Source of the DNA: Sinosporangium album
GTDB taxonomy: Bacteria > Actinomycetota > Actinomycetes > Streptosporangiales > Streptosporangiaceae
Assembly: GCF_900100605.1 (NCBI RefSeq)
Contig: NZ_FNCN01000002.1
Span: 322,091-386,090 of the forward strand
Direction: 5' to 3'
DNA length: 64,000 bases
The notes beneath the pieces are model-generated. The model saw only the letters and a list, made by a program, of their open reading frames with translations, searched no databases and was not told where the DNA came from. Below, piece after piece: positions 14,954 through 24,038 of the stretch (the stretch's first letter is position 1; each line of letters begins with the position of its first letter). Made by a program: the position numbers and the translations under genes.

Positions 14954-17590
14954 ATGTTCTACGGCGTGCGTCTGGCGTGCCGGGCCGCCTGGGAGGGCGT
15001 GCGCATCATCGGGTGGACCTCCTTCTACGCCGCCGTCTACGCGGCGGGAGGCCGAGGTGACCGGCGCGCGCGGCTGTCCGGCGTGCTGCGCCGCTACCTG
15101 CTGCGCATGGGGCCGATGTATGTCAAGGCCGGGCAGGTGCTCGGCACCCAGTCCGGCATCCTGCCCGGTCAGGCGTCTGAGGAGTTCCGCCACTTCTTCT
15201 CGGACCTGCCCCCGATGGGGCCCGCCGCGCTGGAGACGGTCCTGCGCAGGGGCCTCCCCGCGCCCGTCACGGAGGTGTTCGCCGATTTCGACCGCGTCCC
15301 GTTCGCGGTCGGCTCGGTCGCGCAGATCCACTCGGCCGTCTCCCACGAGGGTGAGCGGCTCGCCGTCAAGGTCGTGAAAGACGGAGTCCAGGAACGGCTC
15401 GCCGCCGCGTCCTGGGTGCTGGCACGGCTGGCGGTAGCCGTACACGCGCTGGTGCCGCCGCTGCGGAAGTACGAGCTTCCCGGGCACGTGGAGGAGCTGC
15501 GGCCGGCCCTGCTGGAGCAGTGCGACATGCACAAGGAGGCGAGTCGGCAGAGCGAGGTGGCGCGCAACTTCCGCAACCATCCGTTCCTGCGGGTGCCGCG
15601 GGTCTACGAAGAGCTGTCCACGCGCGACGTCCTCGTCATGGAATACGTCGAGGCGACCCGGGGCGAGAACGTGGAGCAGGTCGCCTTCCCGCGGACCGAC
15701 CTGGCGGCCAGGCTCCAGGACGTCTTCTACTGCATGGTCTACTTCCACGGGCTGTTCCACGTCGACCCCCACCCGGGCAACATCATGGTCGGCGACGACG
15801 GCCAGATCATCCTGGTCGACTTCGGGCTGGTCGGGCGGCTCACCGAGGAGGACCGCTGGGGGCTGTCGGCCTTCTACTACGCGTGCATACGCCACCAGTG
15901 GGACCTCGCCACCGAGCGCTTCACCCGCACCTTCGTCGTGCACCCCGAACGGGTGGCGGCCCGCCGCGCCGACTACGAGCGGGATTTCACGGCCGTCCTC
16001 CAGCGCCATTTCCAGGAGGTGTCGGCGAACTGGTCCACGATGGGCTTCCTGACCGACACCATCAGGCTGATGCACCGGTACGGCACCCGCATGTCGACCA
16101 GGTTCACCCTGCTCGCCCTGTCGCTCCTCACCGGCGAGGGCTACCTGACCATGGTGGACCCCGGCATCGACATCTGGCGCAACGCGCGGCGCTTCACCGA
16201 CCGCTTCTCCCCGTATCTCGGCGACGACCTGCGTGAGCGCTTCGAACGCGAACTGGGCGCCCGCATGCCCGGCTCCCGTGCCGCCCGGCGGGAGGCCGCC
16301 GGCTACCTGGTGGCGCCCACGCACCTCGACCGTTTCGCCATGCCGAGTGCCTTCCCGCTGATCGTGGCGCAGGCGTCGGGCTCGAAGGTCCGCGACGTCG
16401 ACGGAAACGACTACATCGACCTGTCCCTCGGATACGGCCCGCACATCCTGGGCTATGCCCACCCCGACGTGGTGGAGGCGGTGCGCGGGGCCGTGACGGA
16501 CGGCGCGGTCAACGCGATCGGCAGCCCGAGCGAGCTGTCGCTGGCGAGGCTGATCGCCGAGGCGTTCGGCCCCGGGGCCAAGGTCGTGCTGTCCAACTCC
16601 GGCACCGAGGCCGTGCAGATGGCGCTGCGCATCGCCCGCGCCCACACCGGGCGGCAGCGCGTCGCCAAGTTCGAAGGGCATTTCCACGGATTCTCCGACC
16701 AGGGCATGGTCAGCTCGTGGTTCCGTTACCGCGGCGACCGCCTGGCGCCCGAGCCGGTCGCGAATTCCGCCGGTTTCCACGACGCCGTCGTCGACGACAC
16801 CCTTCTCCTTCAGTACGGCGAACGCGCCTCATTCGACCGGCTGCTCGACAACGCGTCCACTCTCGCCTGCGTCATCGTGGAGCCGATGCCGGCGGCCCTG
16901 GCCGATTTCGACGCCGATTTCCTCAGCCGGCTCCATGAGGTGTGCGCGGAAAAGGGAATCCTCGTCGTCCACGACGAGGTCGTGACGGGTTTTCGCGTCC
17001 ACTACGGGGGAGTGCGGCATCTGGCGGGTGTCGAACCCGACCTCACCTGCCTGGGCAAGATCATCGGAGGTGGTCTGCCCTGCGGGGCGGTGGTCGGGCG
17101 GGCGGAGGTCGTCGATACCGCCAGGACCACCGGCGATCCGTTCCTGGACATCGACACCAGGGCTTTTGTCGGCGGCACGATGAGCGGGAACTCGGTCACC
17201 GCGGCGGCGGGCACCGCCGTACTCACCCACCTCCGCGACAATCCCCAGATCTATGACGGACTACGCCGCAAAACCGCGTGGCTGATCGACGAACTCAGGA
17301 CGCACACCGCCGACCTGGGCGTGCCGTGCGTGGTCAAAGGACGTGACTCGATATTCTCGATCACCTTCGACCACGCGGTTCCCAGGCTGGTGCGCGACCG
17401 GCTCGCAGGCACACGCATCGAGGCGAACATCGCACTCGCCTATTACATGAGGGCACACGGGGTCCACATGCCGGAACTCCACACGATGATGCTCAGCGAC
17501 GCTCATTCCGACGCCGACCTCAAATGCATTTCCCAGGCTTTCCGGAACAGCGTCGCCGAAATGGCCTCCAGTGGTTTCTTCACCTCCTGA
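14954..17590 (+). CDS. UbiB/ABC1-like kinase fused to class III aminotransferase
   Basis: An 878-residue two-domain protein in one uninterrupted frame. Residues about 40-440 are an ABC1/UbiB atypical kinase: KAGQ (58-61), AVKV Lys139, HVDPHPGN with Asp270, and DFG 288-290. The Ala-rich loop reads AVGSVAQIH instead of the usual AAAS. Residues about 460-878 are a glutamate-1-semialdehyde aminomutase-like class III aminotransferase: SNSGTEA (546-552), HDEV with Asp673, and Lys701 (LGKIIGGGLPCG) as the PLP Schiff-base lysine. It would aminate a keto or aldehyde intermediate; the role of the kinase domain is unknown. ATG 14954 follows GGGAG. First gene of an eight-gene operon. Confidence 0.88.
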   Translation: MFYGVRLACRAAWEGVRIIGWTSFYAAVYAAGGRGDRRARLSGVLRRYLLRMGPMYVKAGQVLGTQSGILPGQASEEFRHFFSDLPPMGPAALETVLRRGLPAPVTEVFADFDRVPFAVGSVAQIHSAVSHEGERLAVKVVKDGVQERLAAASWVLARLAVAVHALVPPLRKYELPGHVEELRPALLEQCDMHKEASRQSEVARNFRNHPFLRVPRVYEELSTRDVLVMEYVEATRGENVEQVAFPRTDLAARLQDVFYCMVYFHGLFHVDPHPGNIMVGDDGQIILVDFGLVGRLTEEDRWGLSAFYYACIRHQWDLATERFTRTFVVHPERVAARRADYERDFTAVLQRHFQEVSANWSTMGFLTDTIRLMHRYGTRMSTRFTLLALSLLTGEGYLTMVDPGIDIWRNARRFTDRFSPYLGDDLRERFERELGARMPGSRAARREAAGYLVAPTHLDRFAMPSAFPLIVAQASGSKVRDVDGNDYIDLSLGYGPHILGYAHPDVVEAVRGAVTDGAVNAIGSPSELSLARLIAEAFGPGAKVVLSNSGTEAVQMALRIARAHTGRQRVAKFEGHFHGFSDQGMVSSWFRYRGDRLAPEPVANSAGFHDAVVDDTLLLQYGERASFDRLLDNASTLACVIVEPMPAALADFDADFLSRLHEVCAEKGILVVHDEVVTGFRVHYGGVRHLAGVEPDLTCLGKIIGGGLPCGAVVGRAEVVDTARTTGDPFLDIDTRAFVGGTMSGNSVTAAAGTAVLTHLRDNPQIYDGLRRKTAWLIDELRTHTADLGVPCVVKGRDSIFSITFDHAVPRLVRDRLAGTRIEANIALAYYMRAHGVHMPELHTMMLSDAHSDADLKCISQAFRNSVAEMASSGFFTS

Positions 17591-17599
17591 GGAACTGAT

Positions 17600-18652
17600 A
17601 TGAGATTCCGAGCGATCGAGCATCGTCTGCCGTCCAGACCGGTCACCAACGATGAGGTGATCGACAACCTGCTGCGGGCCAGCGCCCGGCACCTCACGCG
17701 CGAGGAGCTGGGCGGGCTCGAACGGCTCACCCGCGACTGCTTCACCTCCTCCGGCACCACCGTGCGCTATGTGCGCGACGAGGGCGAGACGGCGGTGGAA
17801 CTCGCCGCCGACGCGGGGGAGAGGGCCCTGGCGTCGGCGGGCCTGGACCCCGGGGACATCGACCTGCTGATCTACGCGGGGGTGGCCCGCGGGGTCGTCG
17901 AACCCGCCACCGCGGCCATGCACCAGGAGCGGCTCGGGCTCCACCGGGCGACCTCGTTCGACGTGATGGACGCCTGCGCGAGCTGGCTGCGCGCGCTTCA
18001 ACTCGCCCACATGTCCGTCGCGCACGGGCACTACCGCAACGTCATGATCCTCAACGCCGAATGCGCCGGCCGCGACAGCTACCGCTACGAACTGAGATCG
18101 CTGGAGGAGTTCGCGCACTGGCACCCGACGGTCACCGTGGGGGAGGCGGCGACCGTCACCATCGTCTCCGCCGGAGGCGACGGCTTCGATGATTTCGCCG
18201 CGGATTTCCGCAGCTTCGGCGGCAAGTGGGACCTGTGTTTCGTGCCGCTGGCCACCTTCGAGGGATACGCGGGCCGCGAACGCGCCGCCGTACACGACTG
18301 GGAGCCCATGCGGTTCGTGTCGTACGGCCTGCGCCTCATGGAGTTCGGCACGCGCAAACTCATCGACCACTACCGGGAGAGACCGGAGTTCGAGAAGTTC
18401 GAACCCGACATCGTCTTCGGCCATTCGGCCAGCGACGCGGCCAGCCGCTACGTCGTGGACTCCTGCGGTATCGACCCGGGGCGCTACCGCTTCACCCACC
18501 ACAAGTACGGCAACACCGTCTCGGCCTCCGTCCCGCTGGCCATGTCCGACGCGCTGGCGAGCGGGGACCTCGCGGACGGCGACGGGGTGATGGTGCTGAT
18601 GGCCTCGTCCGGGGTGACGACGGCGCTGGCCAGATTCACGTTCAAAACCTGA
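17600..18652 (+). CDS. KAS III-like ketoacyl synthase
   Basis: A 350-residue thiolase-fold enzyme of the FabH/OleA-like superfamily. The catalytic triad is complete: Cys126 (VMDACASWL), His275 (FGHSASDAA) and Asn305 (HKYGNTVSAS). It would condense an acyl-thioester with malonyl-ACP or with a second acyl chain, or transfer an acyl group. The position 14 bp before an ACP gene, with FAAL next, suggests it acts on ACP-bound substrates. The start ATG 17600 has TGAGGAAC upstream, and it lies 9 bp after the aminotransferase stop. Family confident; exact reaction (decarboxylative or head-to-head Claisen) open. Confidence 0.87.
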   Translation: MRFRAIEHRLPSRPVTNDEVIDNLLRASARHLTREELGGLERLTRDCFTSSGTTVRYVRDEGETAVELAADAGERALASAGLDPGDIDLLIYAGVARGVVEPATAAMHQERLGLHRATSFDVMDACASWLRALQLAHMSVAHGHYRNVMILNAECAGRDSYRYELRSLEEFAHWHPTVTVGEAATVTIVSAGGDGFDDFAADFRSFGGKWDLCFVPLATFEGYAGRERAAVHDWEPMRFVSYGLRLMEFGTRKLIDHYRERPEFEKFEPDIVFGHSASDAASRYVVDSCGIDPGRYRFTHHKYGNTVSASVPLAMSDALASGDLADGDGVMVLMASSGVTTALARFTFKT

Positions 18653-18666
18653 CTGGGGGAAGAAGC

Positions 18667-18921
18667 ATGGACAGGAAACGGATCCTCGCCACCATCGTCG
18701 AGACCGCCTGCGCGATCGACGACAAGCTCGACGGCTCGGCCATCACCCTGGACGGCGCTCCGCTCAAGGACCACGGGGTCACCTCCCTCACCGTCCTCCA
18801 GGTCGCCGCCCGGCTCGAAGACGACTACGGCATCACGATCAACGACACTGAGGTGATGCTGGCGGATTCCGCGCTGGCCCTGGTCGAGCTCGTCGAACGC
18901 AAGACCGCGGCGGCGGCGTGA
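18667..18921 (+). CDS. Acyl carrier protein
   Basis: An 84-residue acidic ACP. The phosphopantetheine attachment site is Ser40 in KDHGVTSLTVLQ, a variant of the usual D-S-L motif with Thr before Ser. Helical layout and length fit a stand-alone ACP. Preceded by GGGGGAAGAAGC. Its stop overlaps the FAAL start (GTGA), so the two are translationally coupled, and the ligase very likely loads this carrier. Confidence 0.9.
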   Translation: MDRKRILATIVETACAIDDKLDGSAITLDGAPLKDHGVTSLTVLQVAARLEDDYGITINDTEVMLADSALALVELVERKTAAAA

Positions 18922-20645
18922 GCGCGTCCGGCCCGCAGAGCCTGCCCGCCGCCTTCCACGCCGCCGCGACCGGGGCCGGCCCCCGCGCCGGTGTGCGCTT
19001 CCTCGGTTTCGGCGCCCCCGACGTGGTGATCTCCTACCGGAGATTCCTCCACATGAGCGCCTGGCTCGGTCGGCGCGTCCCCCGCGACCCGGACGGCCGC
19101 CCGCGCACGTTGATCATCATCGCGAACGACCCCATGCCCACCCTGCTCGCCTTCTTCGCCGCGCTGTGGGCGGGCGACCGGCCGGTCGTGCTGCCCGGGT
19201 TGAAGGCCGCGGGCGGCCCGGGGCCGCTGGTGGACCGGGTGCGGCAGGTGGCCGCCCGGTTCCCCGGGCGCTGCGTGCTCGCGGTCGAGGAGGCGCTCCT
19301 GGCCCTGGATCTCGACCTGCCGGACGCGCCGGTCCTGCCGCTGCCCGCCGCCCCCGACGCCTACGGCGCCCTCGCCGAGGCACCGCCCCCCGGCGACGCT
19401 GGCGGCGGCGACGTCGCCTTCTACCAGATGACCAGCGCGTCGACCGGCGACGCGAAGGTGGTCGCGATCTCCCACGCGAACGCCTGCGCCAACCTGACGG
19501 CCCTGCGGTCCGCCCTCGGCGCCGGCCGCGACGACCGGATGGCCACGTGGCTGCCGCTGTACCACGACATGGGGCTGGTCGGCACGGTGCTGCTGAGCTT
19601 CTTCCACGGCTGGCCGCTGTCGCTCATGAAGCCGTCGGAGTTCGTCATGCGGCCGTTCCGCTGGCTCGACGCCATCAGCCGCTTCCGGTGCACTATCACC
19701 GCCGCGCCGAACTTCGGCTACGACTACAGCGCCCGCATGGTCGCCGAACGCGACCTGGCCGGCTGCGACCTGTCGTCCCTGCGCAGCGCCGTCATCGGCG
19801 CCGAGCCCATCAGGTTCGCCACCGTGCAGGGCTTCCACGACAGGTTCGGCAAGTACGGCTTGCGCGACGACGCCCTGACATGCAGCTACGGCATGGCCGA
19901 GTCGACGCTCGCCACCACCATGGCGGCCCCGGGAAGCGTGCCGCGCTACGCCCTGGTGGACCCGGCGTCCACCTCGCCGGGTTCGCCCGTGCGCCTGCTC
20001 GGGGAGGGGCGCGCCGGGCCGGGCGCGCCCGCGCCGGAGCGGGGGGTGGCGGTGTTCTCGTGCGGCGGTCCGCTGTCGGGGATCGGGATGCGGCTCGTGT
20101 CGGACGGCTCCGCCGTACACGGGGAGGGTGTGCTCGGGGAGGTCGAGTTACACGGGCCCAGCGTGTGCCTGGGCTATCTGGACGGCGCGACGGGCGAGCC
20201 GGCGCCGTTCGAGGAGGGGCGTTACCGGACGGGGGACCTCGGCTTCGTCCACCGCGGTGAGCTGTTCATCCTGGAGCGGACCAAGAACGTGATCATCCGC
20301 AACGGGCAGAACTACCTCGCCTCGCTCTTGGAGGACCGCGTCGCGGCGGTTCTCGGCCATCCCGCCCACGAGACCCTCGTCTTCGAGCGGGACATCCACG
20401 ATCCCACAGGCGCCGTCGCCGTGCTCGTGGAGAACCACCGGGGAGAGGCGGGCGTGAGCGCGGAGCAGGCCGCCGCGCTGCGCGCGCTGGAGGTGCCCCT
20501 GGACGAACTGCTGTTCGCCCGCAAACGGGTCATCCCCCGGACGACCAGCGGAAAGAAGCGATATCAGGAGACCAGGCGGCTGCTGTCGCAGCAGGCCATG
20601 CCGCTGAGCGGTGTGATCGAGCTCGGAGCCGCCGGAGAGAGTTGA
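18918..20645 (+). CDS. Fatty acyl-AMP ligase (FAAL-like)
   Basis: A 575-residue member of the ANL adenylating superfamily. The FAAL-type motifs are TSASTGDAKVVAISHAN (ATP P-loop, near residue 175), WLPLYHDMGLVGTVL (near residue 215), YGMAEST (near residue 330), YRTGDLG and the C-terminal RTTSGKKRYQETR lysine. The LPLYHDMGL stretch and the low similarity to acyl-CoA synthetases favour acyl-AMP formation and transfer to the adjacent ACP rather than to CoA. It would supply a free fatty acid as the lipid unit. Coupled to the ACP gene by GTGA. Confidence 0.88.
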   Translation: MSASGPQSLPAAFHAAATGAGPRAGVRFLGFGAPDVVISYRRFLHMSAWLGRRVPRDPDGRPRTLIIIANDPMPTLLAFFAALWAGDRPVVLPGLKAAGGPGPLVDRVRQVAARFPGRCVLAVEEALLALDLDLPDAPVLPLPAAPDAYGALAEAPPPGDAGGGDVAFYQMTSASTGDAKVVAISHANACANLTALRSALGAGRDDRMATWLPLYHDMGLVGTVLLSFFHGWPLSLMKPSEFVMRPFRWLDAISRFRCTITAAPNFGYDYSARMVAERDLAGCDLSSLRSAVIGAEPIRFATVQGFHDRFGKYGLRDDALTCSYGMAESTLATTMAAPGSVPRYALVDPASTSPGSPVRLLGEGRAGPGAPAPERGVAVFSCGGPLSGIGMRLVSDGSAVHGEGVLGEVELHGPSVCLGYLDGATGEPAPFEEGRYRTGDLGFVHRGELFILERTKNVIIRNGQNYLASLLEDRVAAVLGHPAHETLVFERDIHDPTGAVAVLVENHRGEAGVSAEQAAALRALEVPLDELLFARKRVIPRTTSGKKRYQETRRLLSQQAMPLSGVIELGAAGES

Positions 20646-20651
20646 CCCTCG

Positions 20652-23018
20652 TTGAAGCATCCACCTTCTATTTCACTCCTCGGACGCTGGGGCCAGGTGG
20701 TGGCGCGACGCCGCTACCTGGTCCTGGCGCTGTGGGCGGCTGTTCTGGCAGTGGCCGGGATCCTGTATCCCGTCCTTGAGTCGCGGCTCGGCGCCCCCGA
20801 CTACACCGTCAGGAACTCCGAGTCGGCGAAGACACAGAGCCTGCTGACCGAACATTTCTGGGATCTCGGCGCCGAGCAGGACGTGGTCGTCTTCCGCTCG
20901 GCGACCCACACCGTGGCCTCACCCGAATACCGCAGAGTCGTCGAGCGGATCATCGAGACCGTCAAGAACGGCTCGGGCGTCACCGAGGTCGAAAGCCCCT
21001 ACGCCGACGGCCGGGGCGAACAGATCTCGGCCGACCGCCGGGTGGCCCTCGCCGTCCTGGGGATGCGCGGCACGGAGGCCCAGCGCGCCTTCGTCGCCGC
21101 CCGCCTCCAGGACCGCATCGAACGCCAGAGCGCCGGCACCGGGGTCGAGGCGTACCTCACGGGCCCGTCGCCGCTCACCAACGATCTGTCCGACATCGAG
21201 CTGCGCGACCAGCGGACCGCCGAGAACATCGGCATTCCGCTCGCCCTGGTCGTGCTGCTGTTCGCCCTCGGCGCCCTCGCCGCGGCCCTGCTGCCCATCC
21301 TCGTCGCCCTCAGCTCCGTGCTGCTGTGTTCGGCGCTGCTGGTGCCACTGGCCTTCCCGCTGCATCTCGACCGGTTCGTCACGGTGGTGGCGACCGTCAT
21401 CGGCATTGGCGTCGGCATCGACTACGCGCTGTTCGTCGTCAGCCGGTTCCGCGAGGAGCTCGCCGCCCGCACACCGTTCGGGAAGAGGGCGAGCCGGGAG
21501 GCCATCGACACCTCGATCGGCCTCGCCCTGCGCACCTCGGGCCGGACCGTGATCACCTCGGGTCTGATCGTGATCGTGGCGCTCGGCTCGATGCTGGTCA
21601 TCAACGGCCACATCTTCATGGAGATCGCCCTCGCCACCAGCCTCGTCGTGGCCTGCTGCCTGCTGACCTCCCTGGTGCTGCTGCCGGCGATGCTCGCCGT
21701 GCTCGGCGACCGGGTGAACTTCGGCGCGCTGCCCCGGCGCATGCGGCCCCCCGACATCTCGGGGAACGGCACCGCCGCGGTGGGCCTCTGGGGCAGGTGG
21801 GCGGCCTTCGTCCTGCGCCATCCCGTGCTGACCGGCCTGCCGGCGCTCGCCCTGCTCATCCTGGCCTCCCTGCCCCTCACCTCCATCAAACTGGGCATCG
21901 ACTGGGGTCTCGCCGCGCTGAGCGAGACCAGGTCCGGCAAAGGCCAGCAGATCGTCACCCAGTCGTTCACTGCCGGCGCCGTCGGCCCGGTGCAGGTCAC
22001 CACGTGCAAACCACGCCCGATCGCCGCCCCCGAACTCGACAGGGTGGCGAGCCTCACCGCGACGCTCGCAAGGCACCCCCACGTGGAGTCGGTCACCTCG
22101 GTGACCTCCGAGCTCGACCGCGCCTTCGGCGGCCACACCGAGGCGCACCTGCGCCGGGCCGCCGCCGTACCGGAGGCGAGGCGGGAGCTGAACCGCATCG
22201 TCGACCTCGACAGGGGCGGGCGGTGCACCTATCTCAGCATCATCCTCAACCAGGCCGTCGACTCGCCCGAAGCCAGCGCCCTCGTGCGCGACCTGCGCGA
22301 CCAGCACGCCCCGGACGCCTTCCGCGGCACCGGGGCCGAGGTCCACGTCGGAGGGCTCACCGCGCAATACGTCGACCTGTCCGACGAGACGTCGTCCAAG
22401 CTGCCGCTCGTCATCGCGATCGTGCTCGGGCTGTCGTTCGTCTACCTCCTGCTGGTCTTCCGCAGCGTGCTGATCCCGCTCAAGGCGGTCGTGCTCAACA
22501 TCCTCGCCACCACCGCCGCCCTGGGGCTGACCGTCTTCGTGTTCCAGTTCTCCCACGGCGACTGGCTGCTCGGCTTTACCAGCGTGGGCACACTGCAGGC
22601 GTATCTCCCCGTGGCGCTGTTCGCGCTGCTGTTCGGGCTGTCCATGGACTACGAGGTGTTCCTCGTGAGCCGTATCCAGGAAGAGTACGAACGGAGCGGC
22701 GACAACGACCGCGCCGTCGTCGTCGCCCTCAGCCACACCGCCCGCCAGATCACGGCCGCGGCGGCGATCATGGCCGCCGTCTTCGGCAGTCTGCTCCTCG
22801 CCGACGTCCTCGAACTCAAGCAGTTCGCCTTCGGGCTCGCCGTCGCGGTCGTCATCGACGCGACCATCGTGCGCATGCTGCTCGTGCCGGCGGCCATGGG
22901 CATCGCCAAGAGAGCCAACTGGTGGATCCCCGACTTCCTGAACCGTCTGCTGCCCGCCGCGAACTGGGCGCGGGAGACAGAGAGCATCCCAGCCGAGGAA
23001 AGGACCACGCATGTCTAA
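20652..23018 (+). CDS. MMPL/RND-family lipid transporter
   Basis: A 788-residue integral membrane protein with the MMPL pattern: one N-terminal helix (YLVLALWAAVLAV), an extracellular loop, helices 2-6, a second helix with loop, and helices 8-12. The duplicated proton-relay motifs GVGIDYALFVVSRFREE and LFGLSMDYEVFLVSRIQEEY are both intact. MMPL proteins export lipids or lipid-linked metabolites, which suits the FAAL/ACP genes beside it. The TTG start 20652 lies 6 bp after the FAAL stop with GGAGAG upstream. The 3' end overlaps the methyltransferase gene by 8 bp. Confidence 0.9.
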   Translation: MKHPPSISLLGRWGQVVARRRYLVLALWAAVLAVAGILYPVLESRLGAPDYTVRNSESAKTQSLLTEHFWDLGAEQDVVVFRSATHTVASPEYRRVVERIIETVKNGSGVTEVESPYADGRGEQISADRRVALAVLGMRGTEAQRAFVAARLQDRIERQSAGTGVEAYLTGPSPLTNDLSDIELRDQRTAENIGIPLALVVLLFALGALAAALLPILVALSSVLLCSALLVPLAFPLHLDRFVTVVATVIGIGVGIDYALFVVSRFREELAARTPFGKRASREAIDTSIGLALRTSGRTVITSGLIVIVALGSMLVINGHIFMEIALATSLVVACCLLTSLVLLPAMLAVLGDRVNFGALPRRMRPPDISGNGTAAVGLWGRWAAFVLRHPVLTGLPALALLILASLPLTSIKLGIDWGLAALSETRSGKGQQIVTQSFTAGAVGPVQVTTCKPRPIAAPELDRVASLTATLARHPHVESVTSVTSELDRAFGGHTEAHLRRAAAVPEARRELNRIVDLDRGGRCTYLSIILNQAVDSPEASALVRDLRDQHAPDAFRGTGAEVHVGGLTAQYVDLSDETSSKLPLVIAIVLGLSFVYLLLVFRSVLIPLKAVVLNILATTAALGLTVFVFQFSHGDWLLGFTSVGTLQAYLPVALFALLFGLSMDYEVFLVSRIQEEYERSGDNDRAVVVALSHTARQITAAAAIMAAVFGSLLLADVLELKQFAFGLAVAVVIDATIVRMLLVPAAMGIAKRANWWIPDFLNRLLPAANWARETESIPAEERTTHV

Positions 23019-23961
23019 AACCCGTGCGACGGCGGGCTACAAGGGCGTGTCGCAGGCCGCCGCCCAGCGGCACTACGACGTGTCCGATGACTTCTTCCGC
23101 ATATGGCAGGGGCCCGACCTGAACTACGCCGCCGCCATGTGGGAGGACGGCGACGACACGCTCGAAGCCGCCCAGGCCAGGAAGACCGCCTACCTCATCG
23201 AGCAGGCGAACGTCCGGCCCGGCTCCCGCGTGCTCGACGTCGGCTGCGGCTACGGCTACGAACTGCGCACCCTCGTCGAGAAATACCAGGTCGCCGAGGC
23301 CGTCGGCATCACCCTCAGCGAGGCCGGCGTCGACTACCTGCACAAGCAGGACCTGCCCCGGTGCGAGGTGCGTCTGGAGAACTACGTCGACCACCGGCCG
23401 CGCACGCCGTACGACGCGATCATCTCGGTCGAGGCGATGGAGCACTTCGCCCGGCCCGGACTGTCGGGACGCAGCAAGATCCGCAGCTACCGCACCTTCT
23501 TCGAACGGTGCCACCGCATGCTGCGGCCCGACGGCAGGATGACCGTCCAGACGATCACCTGGGGGCACAGGTTCCCCCTCAACATCCAGATCCTCAGCGA
23601 CCTGTACCTCGCCACCAGCATCTACCCCGAGTGTAACCCGCCGTTCGCCACCGAGATCATGCACGCCTGCGACGGCCTGTTCGACGTGCTGGAACTCCGC
23701 AACGACCGCGACCACTACGCGCGCACCGCGCAGATGTGGGTGGACCGCCTGCGCGACGACCGCGAACACGCCGCCGAACTCATCGGCAGGAAGAAGGCCA
23801 TGGCCTTCGAACGCTGCATGGGCACCGCCGTCCAGGCGTTCACCGAAGGATGGCTCACCCTCCACCGCTTCACCTTCCGCCCGCTGCCCGTACGGCTGCG
23901 GCCCGCCCGCCGCTTCCTCGTCAACAACGTGCTCGGCAGGGGCGGCACCCCCAAGACCTGA
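23011..23961 (+). CDS. SAM methyltransferase, cyclopropane-fatty-acid-synthase-like
   Basis: A 316-residue methyltransferase with the CFA-synthase-like entry QRHYDVSDDFFRIW at residues 19-32, SAM motif I VLDVGCGYGYE near residue 75, and SVEAMEHFARPG near residue 145. Relatives methylate or cyclopropanate acyl chains, or methylate small substrates. The usual CFA catalytic pocket cannot be checked by eye, so C-, N- or O-methylation remain possible. ATG 23011 has GAGGAAAGG upstream and overlaps the MMPL stop. Within this operon a lipid substrate is most likely (inference). Confidence 0.85.
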   Translation: MSKTRATAGYKGVSQAAAQRHYDVSDDFFRIWQGPDLNYAAAMWEDGDDTLEAAQARKTAYLIEQANVRPGSRVLDVGCGYGYELRTLVEKYQVAEAVGITLSEAGVDYLHKQDLPRCEVRLENYVDHRPRTPYDAIISVEAMEHFARPGLSGRSKIRSYRTFFERCHRMLRPDGRMTVQTITWGHRFPLNIQILSDLYLATSIYPECNPPFATEIMHACDGLFDVLELRNDRDHYARTAQMWVDRLRDDREHAAELIGRKKAMAFERCMGTAVQAFTEGWLTLHRFTFRPLPVRLRPARRFLVNNVLGRGGTPKT

Positions 23962-23994
23962 TCGGTTCTTCGACAGCCCTGACCGGTTTTCGAC

Positions 23995-24018
23995 GAACCC
24001 GAACCCGAACCCGAACCC
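23995..24018 (+). repeat. 4 x GAACCC microsatellite
   Basis: Four perfect hexamer repeats in the 77-bp gap between the methyltransferase and amidohydrolase genes, just before the AAGGAGAG ribosome site. Probably slippage-derived spacer. Confidence 0.85.
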
Positions 24019-24038
24019 GAGCCAAGGAGAGACGTACC

